NCBI GenBank assembly: GCA_001600455.1
Contig: BCKC01000002.1
Span: 2,246,171-2,310,170 of the forward strand
Source: Endocalyx cinctus
Taxonomy: Eukaryota; Ascomycota; Sordariomycetes; Amphisphaeriales; Apiosporaceae
Length of the DNA stretch: 64,000 nucleotides
Direction: 5' to 3'
Positions 23,405 to 34,942 of the stretch are shown here, one piece after another (the stretch's first letter is position 1; every line of letters begins with the position of its first letter). The notes below the pieces were generated by a model. That model saw only the letters and a list, made by a program, of their open reading frames with translations. It searched no databases and was not told where the DNA came from. Position numbers and translations under genes: made by a program.

Positions 23405-24689
23405 CTTTTGGCGGCGTATCCTGCGAAGACTGTTCTAGAAGACAGGTTCTGACGATGATGAAAAGATATAACAACGTGTTAGCATATGAATCTAGTATGA
23501 ATATAGTCGACTTACTAGACCTATATGACTAATTTCCCGGATTTTTGTGTTGAAAAACTGATAAAATTGCTGCTAGTGTTAGAGAGGGGGGTTAAGTGCT
23601 GAGGAGGTGCCCTAGAACTAACTGGCTGGTTGCGAAGGCCCCTTCGAAAGGATGGAAATACTAATTTTCCTTAACAAAGTATTCTGGATAAATCCTTCAG
23701 TGTTGAAAGGCATTAAATACTGTATAGTTAATGCAACGCGGGCTCGTCAAGACTTCTTCGGCTAGCAATATACGGACCTCTTTCGCAAGGGATTCGTGAC
23801 GGGGAGGGTTTTGAAGAAGCTGGAACGTGTTGGCTGAGGTCGCACGACCGTCTTCAAATCTAACGCTAAAGAAGTAGAACAAACAACCCTTCGGATTATT
23901 ATCGCCGGTGTTCGGTCTAAGCGGTCTTGCTGTCTTAGCTGCGTTGTCGAATTAGGAAGGCAGCTCGAGATACTTTCTTGCCGTGATGGGTCGAGCTATA
24001 CTTATCGATGTAGATTGTATTTCAGGGTAGTAGTAGAAAACCTAGATGCTAAAACGATAGTACGGCAAGAAGGGAAAATAGAAAGAAATATGCCGATTGA
24101 CATATATGTAGATCTAATGCGCATGGACGTTTCTAGTTTTATCGTGGTAATGTTAGGTTTGATAGCTGGAGTAATGAATGTACATCTCAGTGAAGTTTAG
24201 TAGACTTTTAAATACATACAAAACACTCATCAATAGAACGATTGTTCCTTCCATTAGTTTTATTCCACTCAATGGTAATGACTCAGGCGTACGATGAGCA
24301 ACCCAAATTATAGGGGGAAAGGGTAAATAATAATAAAAAATGAAAATATCATTTACCGTCCATTTCTGGACAGGACGCCTATCCGCCTGCCTGCCTAGGT
24401 ACCCGCCTTACCACAGCTGCACATGCCATCTATACACTTGACCATCTATTTTATACATATACACACCTAACTTGAGGAGAGATCATTTCCGATCATTTAA
24501 TGAATCGGCTAAGTTGTTCACTATTATATCAGTGGCATTATAGGAGTTCAAAACATCCCTATAGCCAGGTCCAGTATGGTACATGATGATACCATCTCGA
24601 ATTTTCGAGTATGGTATATCGATTTTTAGGGAGAGGTAGGGGGAAACAGTATATTATTTTATAGCGTTTCATGGGAAAGAGCTTCGGGA
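23405..24689. other. Intergenic region with one possible orphan exon
   Basis: Lies between tim23 and the unknown acidic protein gene, both on the minus strand. The minus-strand frame 23697-23951 (85 codons, ending NYTVFNAFQH-stop) looks protein-like but has no in-frame ATG. I could not find a convincing upstream exon in the 740 bp before the tim23 stop. The rest is AT-rich and empty. Confidence 0.4.
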
Positions 24690-25501
24690 TTATAGAAACT
24701 GTTCGTGTCCATGAGCATCCGGGGAGGGAAGCACCACCTTTTTTGTCACCTATTTGAGAGTTAGCTAATTCATGTTGCCCTCGTATCGTCATAGCTAGGG
24801 GAAGTTCTAAGGCAGAAAGTGAAAAATCTTACAGCCCATACTCCGGCTATAGAACCAACTATAGCACCTGATATCATCATAGGCCGTAAGCCCCTCGTAC
24901 TCTTGAATAACATGCCGCTCAAACTACCTGCACAGATTGTGTTCGCAGAGTCGTGTTTCCCTCGAATATAGCCAATACCAGAGTTTATACAGTTATACGT
25001 AATGGCGACCACGCCGGCCGAGTTTCCGAGAAACGGACCTCTTCGAGTAACGGCGTTGAGGACCGAGTTCAACCTCAGTTTTGGAGGTTGGCCACCAGAT
25101 CGTCTTAGACCTTCCTGTAGACCCCAGGCACCACCCAGAGATAGAGCGGTAAGATAGGTGATTCCAGTCCCATAACACAAATCATCGCTGAAACCTCGAG
25201 AGGGAATTGCCGACTGTGATCCGGGGAGATCGGACAGAGCAGAGTCTTCTAAACTTAAGTACTCTAAGCTTTCGCTGTTCAACCCAGCTAGAGGATGTAA
25301 CTGAGAGGGATCGATGAGAGTAGGGTTTGAAAGAAACGACTCTACTCCTTCGACTTCGGAAGGGTTAAATCGTGTTGGCGTATGTGTGGTTGACGTATTG
25401 GAGGTGGGTGGATCGGGAGAAGGTGTTGATGTGGTCGATGACGAGGACTGTTGCTGAGAAGAGGAGGACTTGCGCCCAGTAATTGCGTCGAAAATGGACA
25501 T
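24690..25501 (-). CDS. tim23: Mitochondrial inner-membrane translocase subunit TIM23
   Basis: Channel-forming subunit of the presequence translocase that moves precursor proteins across or into the mitochondrial inner membrane. Two exons, 24833-25501 and 24690-24749 (intron 24750-24832, with a GCTAAC branch site), give about 242 aa, the usual fungal length. The N-terminal 100 residues are the hydrophilic intermembrane-space domain (Ser/Gln-rich, then acidic, with a PTLIDPSQLHPLAGL segment). From about residue 105 the Tim17/Tim22/Tim23 domain has four hydrophobic segments with Gly-rich packing motifs (GTGITYLTALSLGGAWGLQEG, split here as GTGITYLTALSLGG and AWGLQEGLRRSG; TRRGPFLGNSAGVVAI; MMISGAIVGSIAGVWA). 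The second exon gives a short basic/polar tail ending EQFL. It is divergent from trm732. Confidence 0.93.
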
Positions 25502-26270
25502 ATTGAAATATATAAAGAAATTATATATATATATATTTTTTTTATTAAATTAGGAGTAGAAAATGAGGGGGTCAGAATAAGTAGGGTGGCGTCTAGAATA
25601 TCTTTGACTTTTTCTTTTTTCGTTTATCGTGATTAACGATAAATATTTGCAGAATATGATGAAATTGACCAGCATCGGAATGCGATGATTGAAAAAAAAA
25701 AAAAATATGCGCAAGGATTCGAAGTAAAGATAAGATGGTCAGTGCGCTTATCCAGACGTTTTTTCACACTAAGAATTAGCTGTCTTCATTAGTAAATATT
25801 TGCACTATAATATAGTGGAGGTGCAGTAAAAAATTCTAGTACATAGCACTAATATACCCCGCGAAGAGTATTAGATACTTAGGATATAGCGATATCTGCG
25901 CTGAAACTTAAGTATTAAGTACCTAATACTTTTAGTGTACTACTCTAAGCACCTATTAGCGACAGCCCTGTAGTGTAGAATAATAAAATCTTCCGCAGAT
26001 AGCATGCTCCACAGAATTATGTACACTTTTCTGCACACGAGAAGTTGTAAATAGAAAAAGAGCGAGGCTATCATCACCATTTATATCCTTCTTGAGGTTT
26101 GGCGTTGCCCTGAATTCCTTTGTCATAGTTAAACTATCCTTGAGTATGATCAAAAAAAAGTTTACATGGCCATACACGATATGAATCTCCAATCATTTTC
26201 ATTCATATATAAAGTATAAAAACTTGATATAAGAAGAAAATCAGAAGAAGGGGGGAAAACACATTTCGCT
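25502..26270. promoter_or_regulatory. Divergent promoter region of tim23 and trm732
   Basis: 769 bp between two outward-facing starts. The AT-rich sequence includes an (AT)n stretch near 25527-25538 and an A run near 25694-25706. It must carry both promoters, but no specific factor site can be named with confidence. Confidence 0.6.
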
Positions 26271-29200
26271 ATGGTACCTGACGGATTCCCTAAAATAGGG
26301 GATACCTCTTTTAACCCCAAAAATGCAGTGGCTTGGCTTGAAAATCAGCCTCAGGAATCTCGTTCATCGTGAGTCTTGAGTCTTTGTTCATTGCTTTATT
26401 TCAAGGAGAAGGTATAGGAAGGGCCAAAAATAAGGTTTCTGAATCTTACGAGTAATAGGATTGTGAATGATATATTCCAACAACTTTTGAAGAATGCTTC
26501 TAGACCGAGGCAAACATCTGGTCATTCTTGCATCAAGCTGTGCGGTTTTGTTGAGTGTTGCTTCAAGTCCAATGATCATATTTTGCGAAGCTTCGCATTC
26601 TCAAAGGATACCACTTTGGTATTATTTAATTACTTCATTGAGTGGAATGAGAAAGATGCGAATAAATCTATGCGTTTTGTTCTAGATGTTCTAAGCTACT
26701 CTATTTCTAATAACCCAGATCTCGGGGTCGGAATTGAAATCGGATCAATTATTCTGTCCCAAACCGTCTCCATTATCACGCAGAGATCGTCGAGACCTTC
26801 GGTAAAATCTGCGATAGTCACCTTGGACCATCTCCTACAGAAGAAAGCCGTATATCTATGTGATATCCAAAGAAGTTATCAAGAACTTCATGGTGTCTCT
26901 TTGAACCCGGAAACTATATGGGAGATTTTCATCGCGAGAATATTCGTCTGGATGCAGCTTCATCATGTTTGTTCTGTGGCTGGAAGACTTCTTGTCACCA
27001 TTCTTACACACCATTGGTATCCGGATAGAGATCACCGGTTCCAGCCAGATGATTGGCATAAATTCATATATCAGGGCTTGGAGACCGAGTCTGACCTTCT
27101 CGAACCGATCAAGCTATATATGTTCATAGTATTATTCAAAGTTGATCGAGAAGGGTCCTTGCGATATCTTGATATCCTGTTTTCGCGTCAGAGCCTCACT
27201 AAAAATACCACCAATGGGTGGGATATCAACGCAAAACTATGGCTGGCTATGTTGGAAGCCGGTAAAAAAATAGGAATCATAGGAGAACCTGGGCAAGGTA
27301 AGGTTTCTTTTACCTACGATAACAACAAACCGGAATGCTGACCTACACCGTTTAAGTTTTAGACGCGGGAGCTGGTACCGCTGCTCAGCTTCAAACAAAT
27401 GTGCTTGAGAGCGTTTTAAGCCATGAATCTTATGAGGTACGCTCTTCAGGCGTTGCTATTCTTGTTGCCTCCCCATCAAAGACGCGCCCATATACATCAG
27501 TAGCTATCGAACTCCTCAAGAAATATTTACCCTCATTCCATGAAGACTCGGACACGAAGTTCAGATATGATCTTCTGGGCCACTCAAGAAATATGATCAA
27601 ACGAATACAAGGTATATTGGAGGTTGCACACAGAGACCTCAACCGAGCGTTAAAACAGGCCGAGAAACAAGGCAAACGTGCCGGAGGCGACGAAGGGCCT
27701 CCTGCGAGTTCTACAACCAAGCACGTCGAAGCTTCGAATTCTATTCATGACAAGGTCTTCCAATTAGGCGAAGTGATACGTCAGCACGAAAATTTTGTTC
27801 GCTGGTATATGGAATTTCTCAAGTGTGAACTTGCACCCACTGCATCATATCCGCGTCATATCACTTCTTTGAGAGCCATGGAATTCCTTTTGAAGTCTAA
27901 TTCCAGCTCCACAAATAATGGTTCGCCCACACTGAGTTACGGAGACTCTTTAATTGATTCGACTTGGTTTCGTGTAGTATTGGATCTTATCATGGATCCG
28001 TTTGACGACGTGAGAGAAGGTGCGGCGGTGCTCATAGCTATTGTTGGCACCACCGGGCTAGATTCCACCCCTCCAGCCCAGATACCAGGTCTTGACAAGA
28101 ATCCGTTTGAAGTGCTCCAAGAAGTTGCTAAGAGCGCATATGACCTTTCTCGGCGAACTGCACGTGCAGATCATTCCGATGGTGCCGCCCGGCTCAACGG
28201 CCTTCTATATCGTTGGAGCCCAAGGAAAGAAGCCTACGAAGTGCCGTTCGCTGTTTTGAATAATCTTGAAGCAAAACTTGACGCAGCAGAGAATGACTTG
28301 GCCACTGCTGTTCTTGAGGCATCTGTTCATGGGGATTTTGCGTCGCTGTGGTACGTCTAGATAAACCACGACCGTATAAAGCATTACTAACCTATACTAG
28401 CTATATTTGGGATTCCCTTTCGGTATTGAAATACTCTGATGAAGATCTAGAAAGCCTAGGCCAAATGCAAGATCGCCTGATCAAGTGCTGTAAACGGATA
28501 TGGGATATTGTACGCCATGTCCTCTGCGATGATTCTCCTGAAGGTCACATGCCCGAGGAATTCGAAGAAATAGACGGACTAGATACGAAAGATCTCCTCA
28601 GCTATAGTTTCCGAGCTATTTATGAATCAAGGTAATTTTTTTTTCTCCCAGCCTCTATCCATGTCTTCTACTGACTTCTCCAGTAATCTATTGCGTGTGA
28701 TTGCCAAAACATCTCGATCTAACCAAAGCCATGGCTTCGTTACCCCCTCACGCCAGAATTTCGAAGCCATCGGAAGACTCCTGTTTAATGAACTATCAAA
28801 TCTACGGCACCGTGGAGCATTTTCTGCTGTTTCGCAGTCTTTCACTGTTTGTTGCCAATGCGTCAAGAATTTCCCCGTTCAGTCAGAAGCAGATGCTAAT
28901 CTGCTCATTGAATGGTACGAAGTATGTCTAACTCGCTCAATTTATATTACACACTCGCGATGCTAACATTAATCGTACTAGGGAGCTCTTAACTGCATAT
29001 ATACTCAGGGATCAACAACTCGAAGATCTGCTGGGATCCCAAATATCGTCGTTGGAGTTCTTTCGTCCAATATGGAGACACCATCATTTCAAAGTGTCAT
29101 ACACAAACTGCATGAGATTGCAAGCACTCCAGCTTATGTTTCTGAGACGGATGGGTCTAATTTACCACAAGTTCATGCTCTTAATTGTTTAAAAGACATT

Positions 29201-31631
29201 TTGAAGAGCTCATACCTAAGTGGCAATGCCGAACCTTATCTTACCGACTCCTTGCAGTTAGCTGCGAACAGTCTCAAGTCAGAAGTGTAAGGCCTTCAGT
29301 AGTTGGAGCAGGTTATGACTAAAGCTAATATCCTTATTAGGTGGGCGATTCGTAATTGCGGACTCCTTCTGCTAAGAAGCCTTATTGATTCTATCTTTGG
29401 AACAAGCGAAAGTAAATTGTCAATGGAAGCAGGTTGGGATGGTCGATCCGTTCGAATTCCGTATCATCGTTACGATGCTCTGCCAGCTCTTCTCGTGAAT
29501 TTACTAGAGCTGGGCCAAAGGTCTGCAGGGATTCTTATAGGCTCGCAGGCAGCAGAATCTGTCTTTCCCGCGCTGGACATCATACGTCGGGCCGGCCCCC
29601 CGGACGCGTATAGAGAGAAACTTTTTGATATTATCGCGTGGTACTTAGGAAGTCACATCTGGCATGTACGAGAGATGGCTGCGAGAACACTATGCACGTT
29701 TCTATTGAGACCGGGATGGCTCGATGCTGTCAAAGAGCTCGTCGCTACTTCAAATGCCTCGTCAAACAAACTGCATGGCACCCTTCTAACTCTCAATTTC
29801 CTGCTTGCAAGGTTAAGGGAGGTTCTCCCTGGGCAATTGTCCGGTAAGTTCCTCTCCACGATCCTATATTATACTTATACAGCGCTAAACCTTTCTTTTC
29901 TTCTTCTCTTTAACAGATTCTAATATGACTACTCTGCTATCAATTTTGGATGGAATACAGATTCCCGACAGTTTTCAAAGCTGTACTGAAGCTGTGGCAG
30001 TATATATCGATATTATGAACTTCATAATCAACCTAAACGTACTCGAGAAGCTAGATACAAACGTGAGAGGGAATCTAAATACTAAACGAGAATGGCTACT
30101 GCAGAAAGCCAGCGGGTTGGCTCACCAAAACAATTTGCACTCTACTCCGCTTGCCACCCTGAAAATTAGGTTGGGGCAAGCCACGGTGCAACATATTCTC
30201 CACCAACCTAATGAAGATAATGTTGCGTTGCTGGATCAATATTTGCAGTCGACGCTGAAAGATGACGTGAACGTTACTTGCGCAATTCTTGAGGACATGT
30301 CCCAAGTTCGTCTCGATGTACCTCCCGAAATTCAGCGCGGTCTAGTTGATGCATACATGTATGTATGCTTTAGGGCCACTAACGCGGAGCCACGAATCTC
30401 GGCATTGAATAATCTGGCTACCTTGATGGATGCAATGATGCATTACGAGCTGAATGACCAGCTGGTAAGCTTACCATCCAACGAGATATTGTCTCAACTT
30501 TGGATTGATTTGCATCATAAGCCGATTAGCCCTAGTCTTGCCAACGCAATCATTCAAATAAGTGGCTCGATCATTACCATCTTCTTCTGGCGAGCTCAAG
30601 GAAAAATAAGCAATCCAGAGCTGGCGGAATGGACACGATCGTGGGGTGTTATGATTAGTGATGCTGGGATTGCTGACAAAGTAAGTAAATCGTTGACTTC
30701 ATAATTTTGATACGACCTTGCGGCATGGTACCTTGCTAACTCTACGAACTGGAAATAGACATTTGACACCCGTTTAGCTGCTGTTAACGCTATGAAATGT
30801 GTGCTATCAAACACAGCAATGTTTACCGCTAATGCTGAAGGAGGTGACACTGAAATATACCATCCGGCACACTTACAATGGCTCCTGGCGCTATATGATG
30901 CCCTGAATGACGATGATAATGAGATTCGCGAGGCCGCCTCATCAGCCGCAGCGCCAATCCTAAACGGAAGCCAAGCCTTGGTGTCTATAGAAGCGGGATC
31001 CCGATTGTTACTATGGCTGAGCAATCACTACGGTAGTTGTGAAGAGTTTCAGGCTTTTGTCGCTAGCCGCATGATCGGTGACTATCGATTCCTTACATCT
31101 ATGACTAGGGGCATCAACTCGTCCGCGATCGAAGTTATGGTGAAAGACTGGGTTTCAGCTGAGGAGCAGATAACACAAGCGATGAAACCTGACGATTCCC
31201 TATTCGCAATTGAAGAACAGAATTTGTACATTGATGAAGTACGCGAGGTAGAGCGATGGAGTGAAATCTTAATCGCTTGTAGCTCTCGTTCTCGCCAGAG
31301 CAACAATGTCGGACAGGTAACCAATAAGAACGGAGCGGTAGAAGCACTCTCACATTGGGTCTTGGGGGGTCTTCAAACCTTCTCGGGCCTTGCCGAAACT
31401 CAAATAGATGGTCCTTTGGGCTGGGCATCTAAGCCAGAGGTGTTCGCAATATGCGCGCGGATCCTGACAAGTGCTTCTGCTCTTGTCACTATAGGAACCT
31501 TACCCGAAAGAAAAGAGCAAATGCGGACTCAAACAGACGATATTCGAAACGAATTGCGAAGATTCTGGGAACTTGGTCGTAGAGATGAAACTAGAGTCAA
31601 TGGGCTATTACTCTCGATGTGCAAGATCTAG
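26271..31631 (+). CDS. trm732: THADA/Trm732-family tRNA 2-prime-O-methylation cofactor (DUF2428)
   Basis: Cytoplasmic HEAT/ARM-repeat protein. In yeast, Trm732 partners with Trm7/FTSJ1 to methylate the ribose at tRNA position 32. Nine exons (26271-26368, 26459-27297, 27363-28350, 28401-28631, 28684-28921, 28982-29286, 29341-29843, 29917-30680, 30759-31631), all GT-AG and in phase, give about 1612 aa, normal for the family. The diagnostic DUF2428 motifs are LRHRGAFSAVSQSF at about residue 758 and GSTTRRSAGIPNIVVGVL at about 812. They are followed by the conserved HALNCLKDIL and WAIRNCGLLLLRSL helices. The rest is alpha-helical repeat. The start is the first ATG in frame with exon 1 (MVPDGFPKIG); an exon further upstream cannot be excluded. 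It shares a divergent promoter with tim23. Confidence 0.9.
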
Positions 31632-32222
31632 TTTAAGAGAATTATCATTCATATAGAAATCTATTTTACTAACTAGCTAACCGACCTAAATGGTTTATTT
31701 TCCTACACAAGCCGGAGTAAATGTCCGAATTGAATACTGCTTTTGGTGTCATTGACGTCGTTGGATTTGGCAATGACGTCACCGTGTTCCCAAGTTCCTG
31801 TCCGCTAAATCCCACACTTAGCAGACAGCAGAGTTAACACGATTATCTTCTTTTCAGTACTCTGTACTCTACATTCTTTCTTCAGCGACAAATGATTAAT
31901 TTGTTACTGGCTTACTATGAAATCAGTCAAATAGTCAAATAAATATTATATTTAAAAGAGATTTAATACATATATGTACTAGGTGTATTGACACAGCCCT
32001 CCTAAGCTACCTTTTCTGCTCCACTCTCTCTATCGGTTCCTAGCAAAGAATACAAATGGACGCGATCATTTTACCTATTTCTTGAATTGCCCACCACCAC
32101 AAAATCATTGATGAATATCTTGCGATCAAAGAGCGAGTTGATTATCGCAAGCCGTTTATTTACTATGAATATAAGATACTAGATATATTTGAAGAACAGA
32201 TTATTAAATCAAACAAGGAAAC
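31632..32222. other. Intergenic region upstream of the DUF3074 gene
   Basis: 591 bp between two plus-strand genes. It contains a perfect CRE-type palindrome (listed separately) and a purine/pyrimidine-rich proximal promoter. No gene is seen. Confidence 0.5.
31774..31781. promoter_or_regulatory. CRE/ATF-type palindrome TGACGTCA
   Basis: Perfect 8-bp bZIP (CREB/ATF) consensus about 440 bp upstream of the DUF3074 start. A half-related TTGACGTCG lies 20 bp upstream of it, at about 31752-31760. Paired sites make chance less likely, but binding is inference. Confidence 0.4.
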
Positions 32223-34331
32223 ATGGCTACCGCACATGACGCTTTCAAAGCCCTCGGTCCTGTCAATTGGGACTCTATCTCTGACTCCGATCTAAAATCC
32301 TTCCTTACCAAGACATTCGCCGACGCCCAATGCCTTATCGATTCTATACCCGTTACCCTCGATCCCTCCGCGCAGAAGACCGGAAGGCCACGATCTGCCA
32401 CCGACCCGAATATCCCAACTCTCCCAAATAGAACGCCTAAATCTTCCGATTGGACCCGAGAGCTAAGAAAAGAGTGGAAGGAAGTTAAAGTAAAACCGAC
32501 CGAGAACCCCCTAGGTCTCAACGTATACAAGTTGCCCGCAAAAGATGGCAAAGGTGCTTGGTTCGCAAGGCGTAGTGTGCATGAGGGCCTTACCTTTGAA
32601 AAATGGAAGCTCGGGATGGAGAGGGAATTCGCCGAGAGTATGAAAGTTCAAGGCAAGCCCGGCGACGGGAATATTAGAGGTATAGGTGCCGATAAATGTG
32701 TGGTAAACCAAACCGTTGAAGACTGCGGAAGGATGCAGGTCTATCAGCTCTCGGCGCAATTTCCCGGTCCTACGGCACCTCGAGATTTTGTAACATTGCT
32801 CCTCAGCTCCGAATCCTCTACCACAATACCTACTACACATGATGATGTCCCCGCAAAGCCGAGATACTTTATGGTAGTCTCCAAACCCTGTATTCATCCA
32901 GAATGTCCGCAGCGACAAGGTTTCATACGTGGTAATTACGAATCTGTTGAGTTCATTCGTGAAATTAGGGTTGCAAAACCTCTGCGAAAAATTCGATCGT
33001 CTATTGATCTGTCGAATGAGGAATCCGCAGCTACCGCCCGGAACGCGGTTGAGGATATCAGTAAAGAGGCTCTGGTCCGCTCAGCTCGTCAAGCTGCATT
33101 ATCCGTACCGGCAAAAGATGGCAGTACGCGAAATAGAGAGAAATCAATTCCCATCAAAGCGAGCGCGAATGACAGAGAGGACGAAGAATACGATACATTG
33201 ATCGAATGGTTAATGGTAACCCGAAGTGATCCTGGCGGTAGTGTACCAAGATTCATGATTGAAAGAGGGACGCCTGGTGGAATTGCCGGGGATGCTAATA
33301 AATTCTTGCAATGGATCAGTTCTAAGAAGTTGGACGACTTTAGCGAATCCGATAAAGTTGACTCCGAGCTCAAGCAAGACGTAATAAAGGCCGAGGAGAC
33401 AGCACAAGAAAAAAGTAGACCGTCGGCAGATCCGACATCGAATCTAATTCAAAACCCTATTGGCCAGGTCGAGACGGTATCTTCGCAACAGTATCATGAA
33501 GATATACCTGCTCCTGGGGGCTTCTATGGCATGATTGCAGGCGCTTTGAATGCCGCGGCCTCCGCAGCAGCTTCTCGCCTACCCAATCCATTTGGGTCCG
33601 CGAAAGGCGGTGATACCTCCTCTGAGCTCTCCTCCGACCTGTCTGATGATGCGTCGTCGACACATAGTTTCCACAGTTTTGATGAAGATGAAAATGACGA
33701 CTCGTCCATCACCAAGCCCTCAGACGACACTCAACTGTCTCCTTCCGGGACTAACGATGGAGCTGCCGGAGATTCAATACATTCGTCTGAATCTGCCGCC
33801 CCGTCATCGATGAACTCGGCCCCGCAGACGCAACACGAAAAGGAGCTGCGAAAACTAGAGGATCGTAAGCGGAAGACGGAAGCGAAGCTAAAGCGTGCAC
33901 AGGAGCGGAGCCTAGCCAAGAAGGGCGAAGATGCAAAGCGCGACGAGTTGGCCGTGCAAAAGCTACGAGAAAAACACGAGCGCGAGGTGGCGAGACAGGA
34001 GGAGAAGTATCAGAAGGAACTACGCAAGCTGGAAGCAAAGCGCACAAGCGAGCAGAAGAAAGCGGAGGAGCGCCGCCGTAAACAGGCCGAGAAGGAAGAA
34101 AGGGCTAACCTAGCCATGGAGCTGGAAAAGGTGCGCGCCGAGCGGGATCTCGCACGCAAACAAGTGGAGATCCTAAAAGGACATATAGGCGATTTACAGA
34201 CTCAAAATACTATGCTGGTCGCGAGATTAGGCCGCGAGGGCATCAAGGTCGACGACCCTGACATCACGTCGTCCCCGCCCACTCTCAGGAGGGCTGCTAC
34301 AGATAAACCTGGTTTGAAAGATAAAGCATGA
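32223..34331 (+). CDS. DUF3074 START-like domain protein with C-terminal coiled coil
   Basis: Intronless gene of 702 codons. Residues about 85-365 match the fungal DUF3074 domain, a START/SRPBCC-like lipid-binding fold of unknown ligand. Visible features are WFARRSVHEGLTFEKW, the QFPGPTAPRDFVTLLL strand, GFIRGNYESVEFIREI and the closing VPRFMIERGTPGGIAGDA. A Ser/Asp-rich disordered region follows at about residues 430-535. Next is a long, highly charged coiled coil (about 540-665), rich in Glu, Lys, Arg and Ala heptads. There is no signal peptide; a short Ala-rich stretch (MIAGALNAAASAAAS) may be amphipathic. A role in lipid sensing or transfer is plausible from the fold but unproven. The ATG lies directly after a typical leader ending CAAGGAAACATGG. 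Confidence 0.88.
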   Translation: MATAHDAFKALGPVNWDSISDSDLKSFLTKTFADAQCLIDSIPVTLDPSAQKTGRPRSATDPNIPTLPNRTPKSSDWTRELRKEWKEVKVKPTENPLGLNVYKLPAKDGKGAWFARRSVHEGLTFEKWKLGMEREFAESMKVQGKPGDGNIRGIGADKCVVNQTVEDCGRMQVYQLSAQFPGPTAPRDFVTLLLSSESSTTIPTTHDDVPAKPRYFMVVSKPCIHPECPQRQGFIRGNYESVEFIREIRVAKPLRKIRSSIDLSNEESAATARNAVEDISKEALVRSARQAALSVPAKDGSTRNREKSIPIKASANDREDEEYDTLIEWLMVTRSDPGGSVPRFMIERGTPGGIAGDANKFLQWISSKKLDDFSESDKVDSELKQDVIKAEETAQEKSRPSADPTSNLIQNPIGQVETVSSQQYHEDIPAPGGFYGMIAGALNAAASAAASRLPNPFGSAKGGDTSSELSSDLSDDASSTHSFHSFDEDENDDSSITKPSDDTQLSPSGTNDGAAGDSIHSSESAAPSSMNSAPQTQHEKELRKLEDRKRKTEAKLKRAQERSLAKKGEDAKRDELAVQKLREKHEREVARQEEKYQKELRKLEAKRTSEQKKAEERRRKQAEKEERANLAMELEKVRAERDLARKQVEILKGHIGDLQTQNTMLVARLGREGIKVDDPDITSSPPTLRRAATDKPGLKDKA

Positions 34332-34942
34332 TGATGGGTGCTCTTGTATTTATAATTCTAGTTGGTTACTTGTTTTTTATATGTTACAGCATGATTCGGA
34401 TGAGGATATATACATAGCATTCGACGTCTCAAAATTCAAGTTTTGGGGTCAGACATACACCCTAGAGGATTTATGAAATTACGTACATTTTCGTTAATGT
34501 TATTTGGCCCGTGGACACATTTCTACGCTTTACATGATCAATCCCTCAATTGTGATATTTGAATCGCTATTGAAATACCATTCTACTTGTTCTCTCCCAC
34601 TCGCGTTTAATAATAGAATAAGGAAATACAATAAAATAAAACAAGGACCTTTTCCCTTGGAAGCAATAAATACGCTGAAACAGTCAGTGCCTGTCTATCA
34701 TGAGTACTTGAATGCCCAATACTAAAATACATAAACTCTGTGCCCCATCTTTATTCAGAGTAGGTTACATGGAATTTGTATCGCTTCTATATCGCTGGAG
34801 CATGCCATCTGCATCAACGCTCGCAAGTCGTCAAAAAGGCTCATCTGTAGTATCCGGATCCGGAGACTGCGGAATAGGGGAAAACGTTCGTTTCTACACT
34901 TTCGGCCCAGGTGGGTCCCTCTTGATCATGATCGACAATGCC
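34332..34942. other. Convergent intergenic region
   Basis: 611 bp holding the 3-prime flanks of the DUF3074 gene and the minus-strand Cys-rich ORF. It is AT-rich. No gene is supported. Confidence 0.5.

Noticed and set aside
24770..24832. tim23 reading through without the second exon (ending RTSPSYDDTRAT)
   Set aside because: A GTAAGA donor, GCTAAC branch site and in-phase AAATAG acceptor give a basic/polar tail; the unspliced ending looks like intron sequence.
33457..34047. Several minus-strand frames inside the DUF3074 gene
   Set aside because: Antisense of a charged, repetitive coiled-coil coding region.
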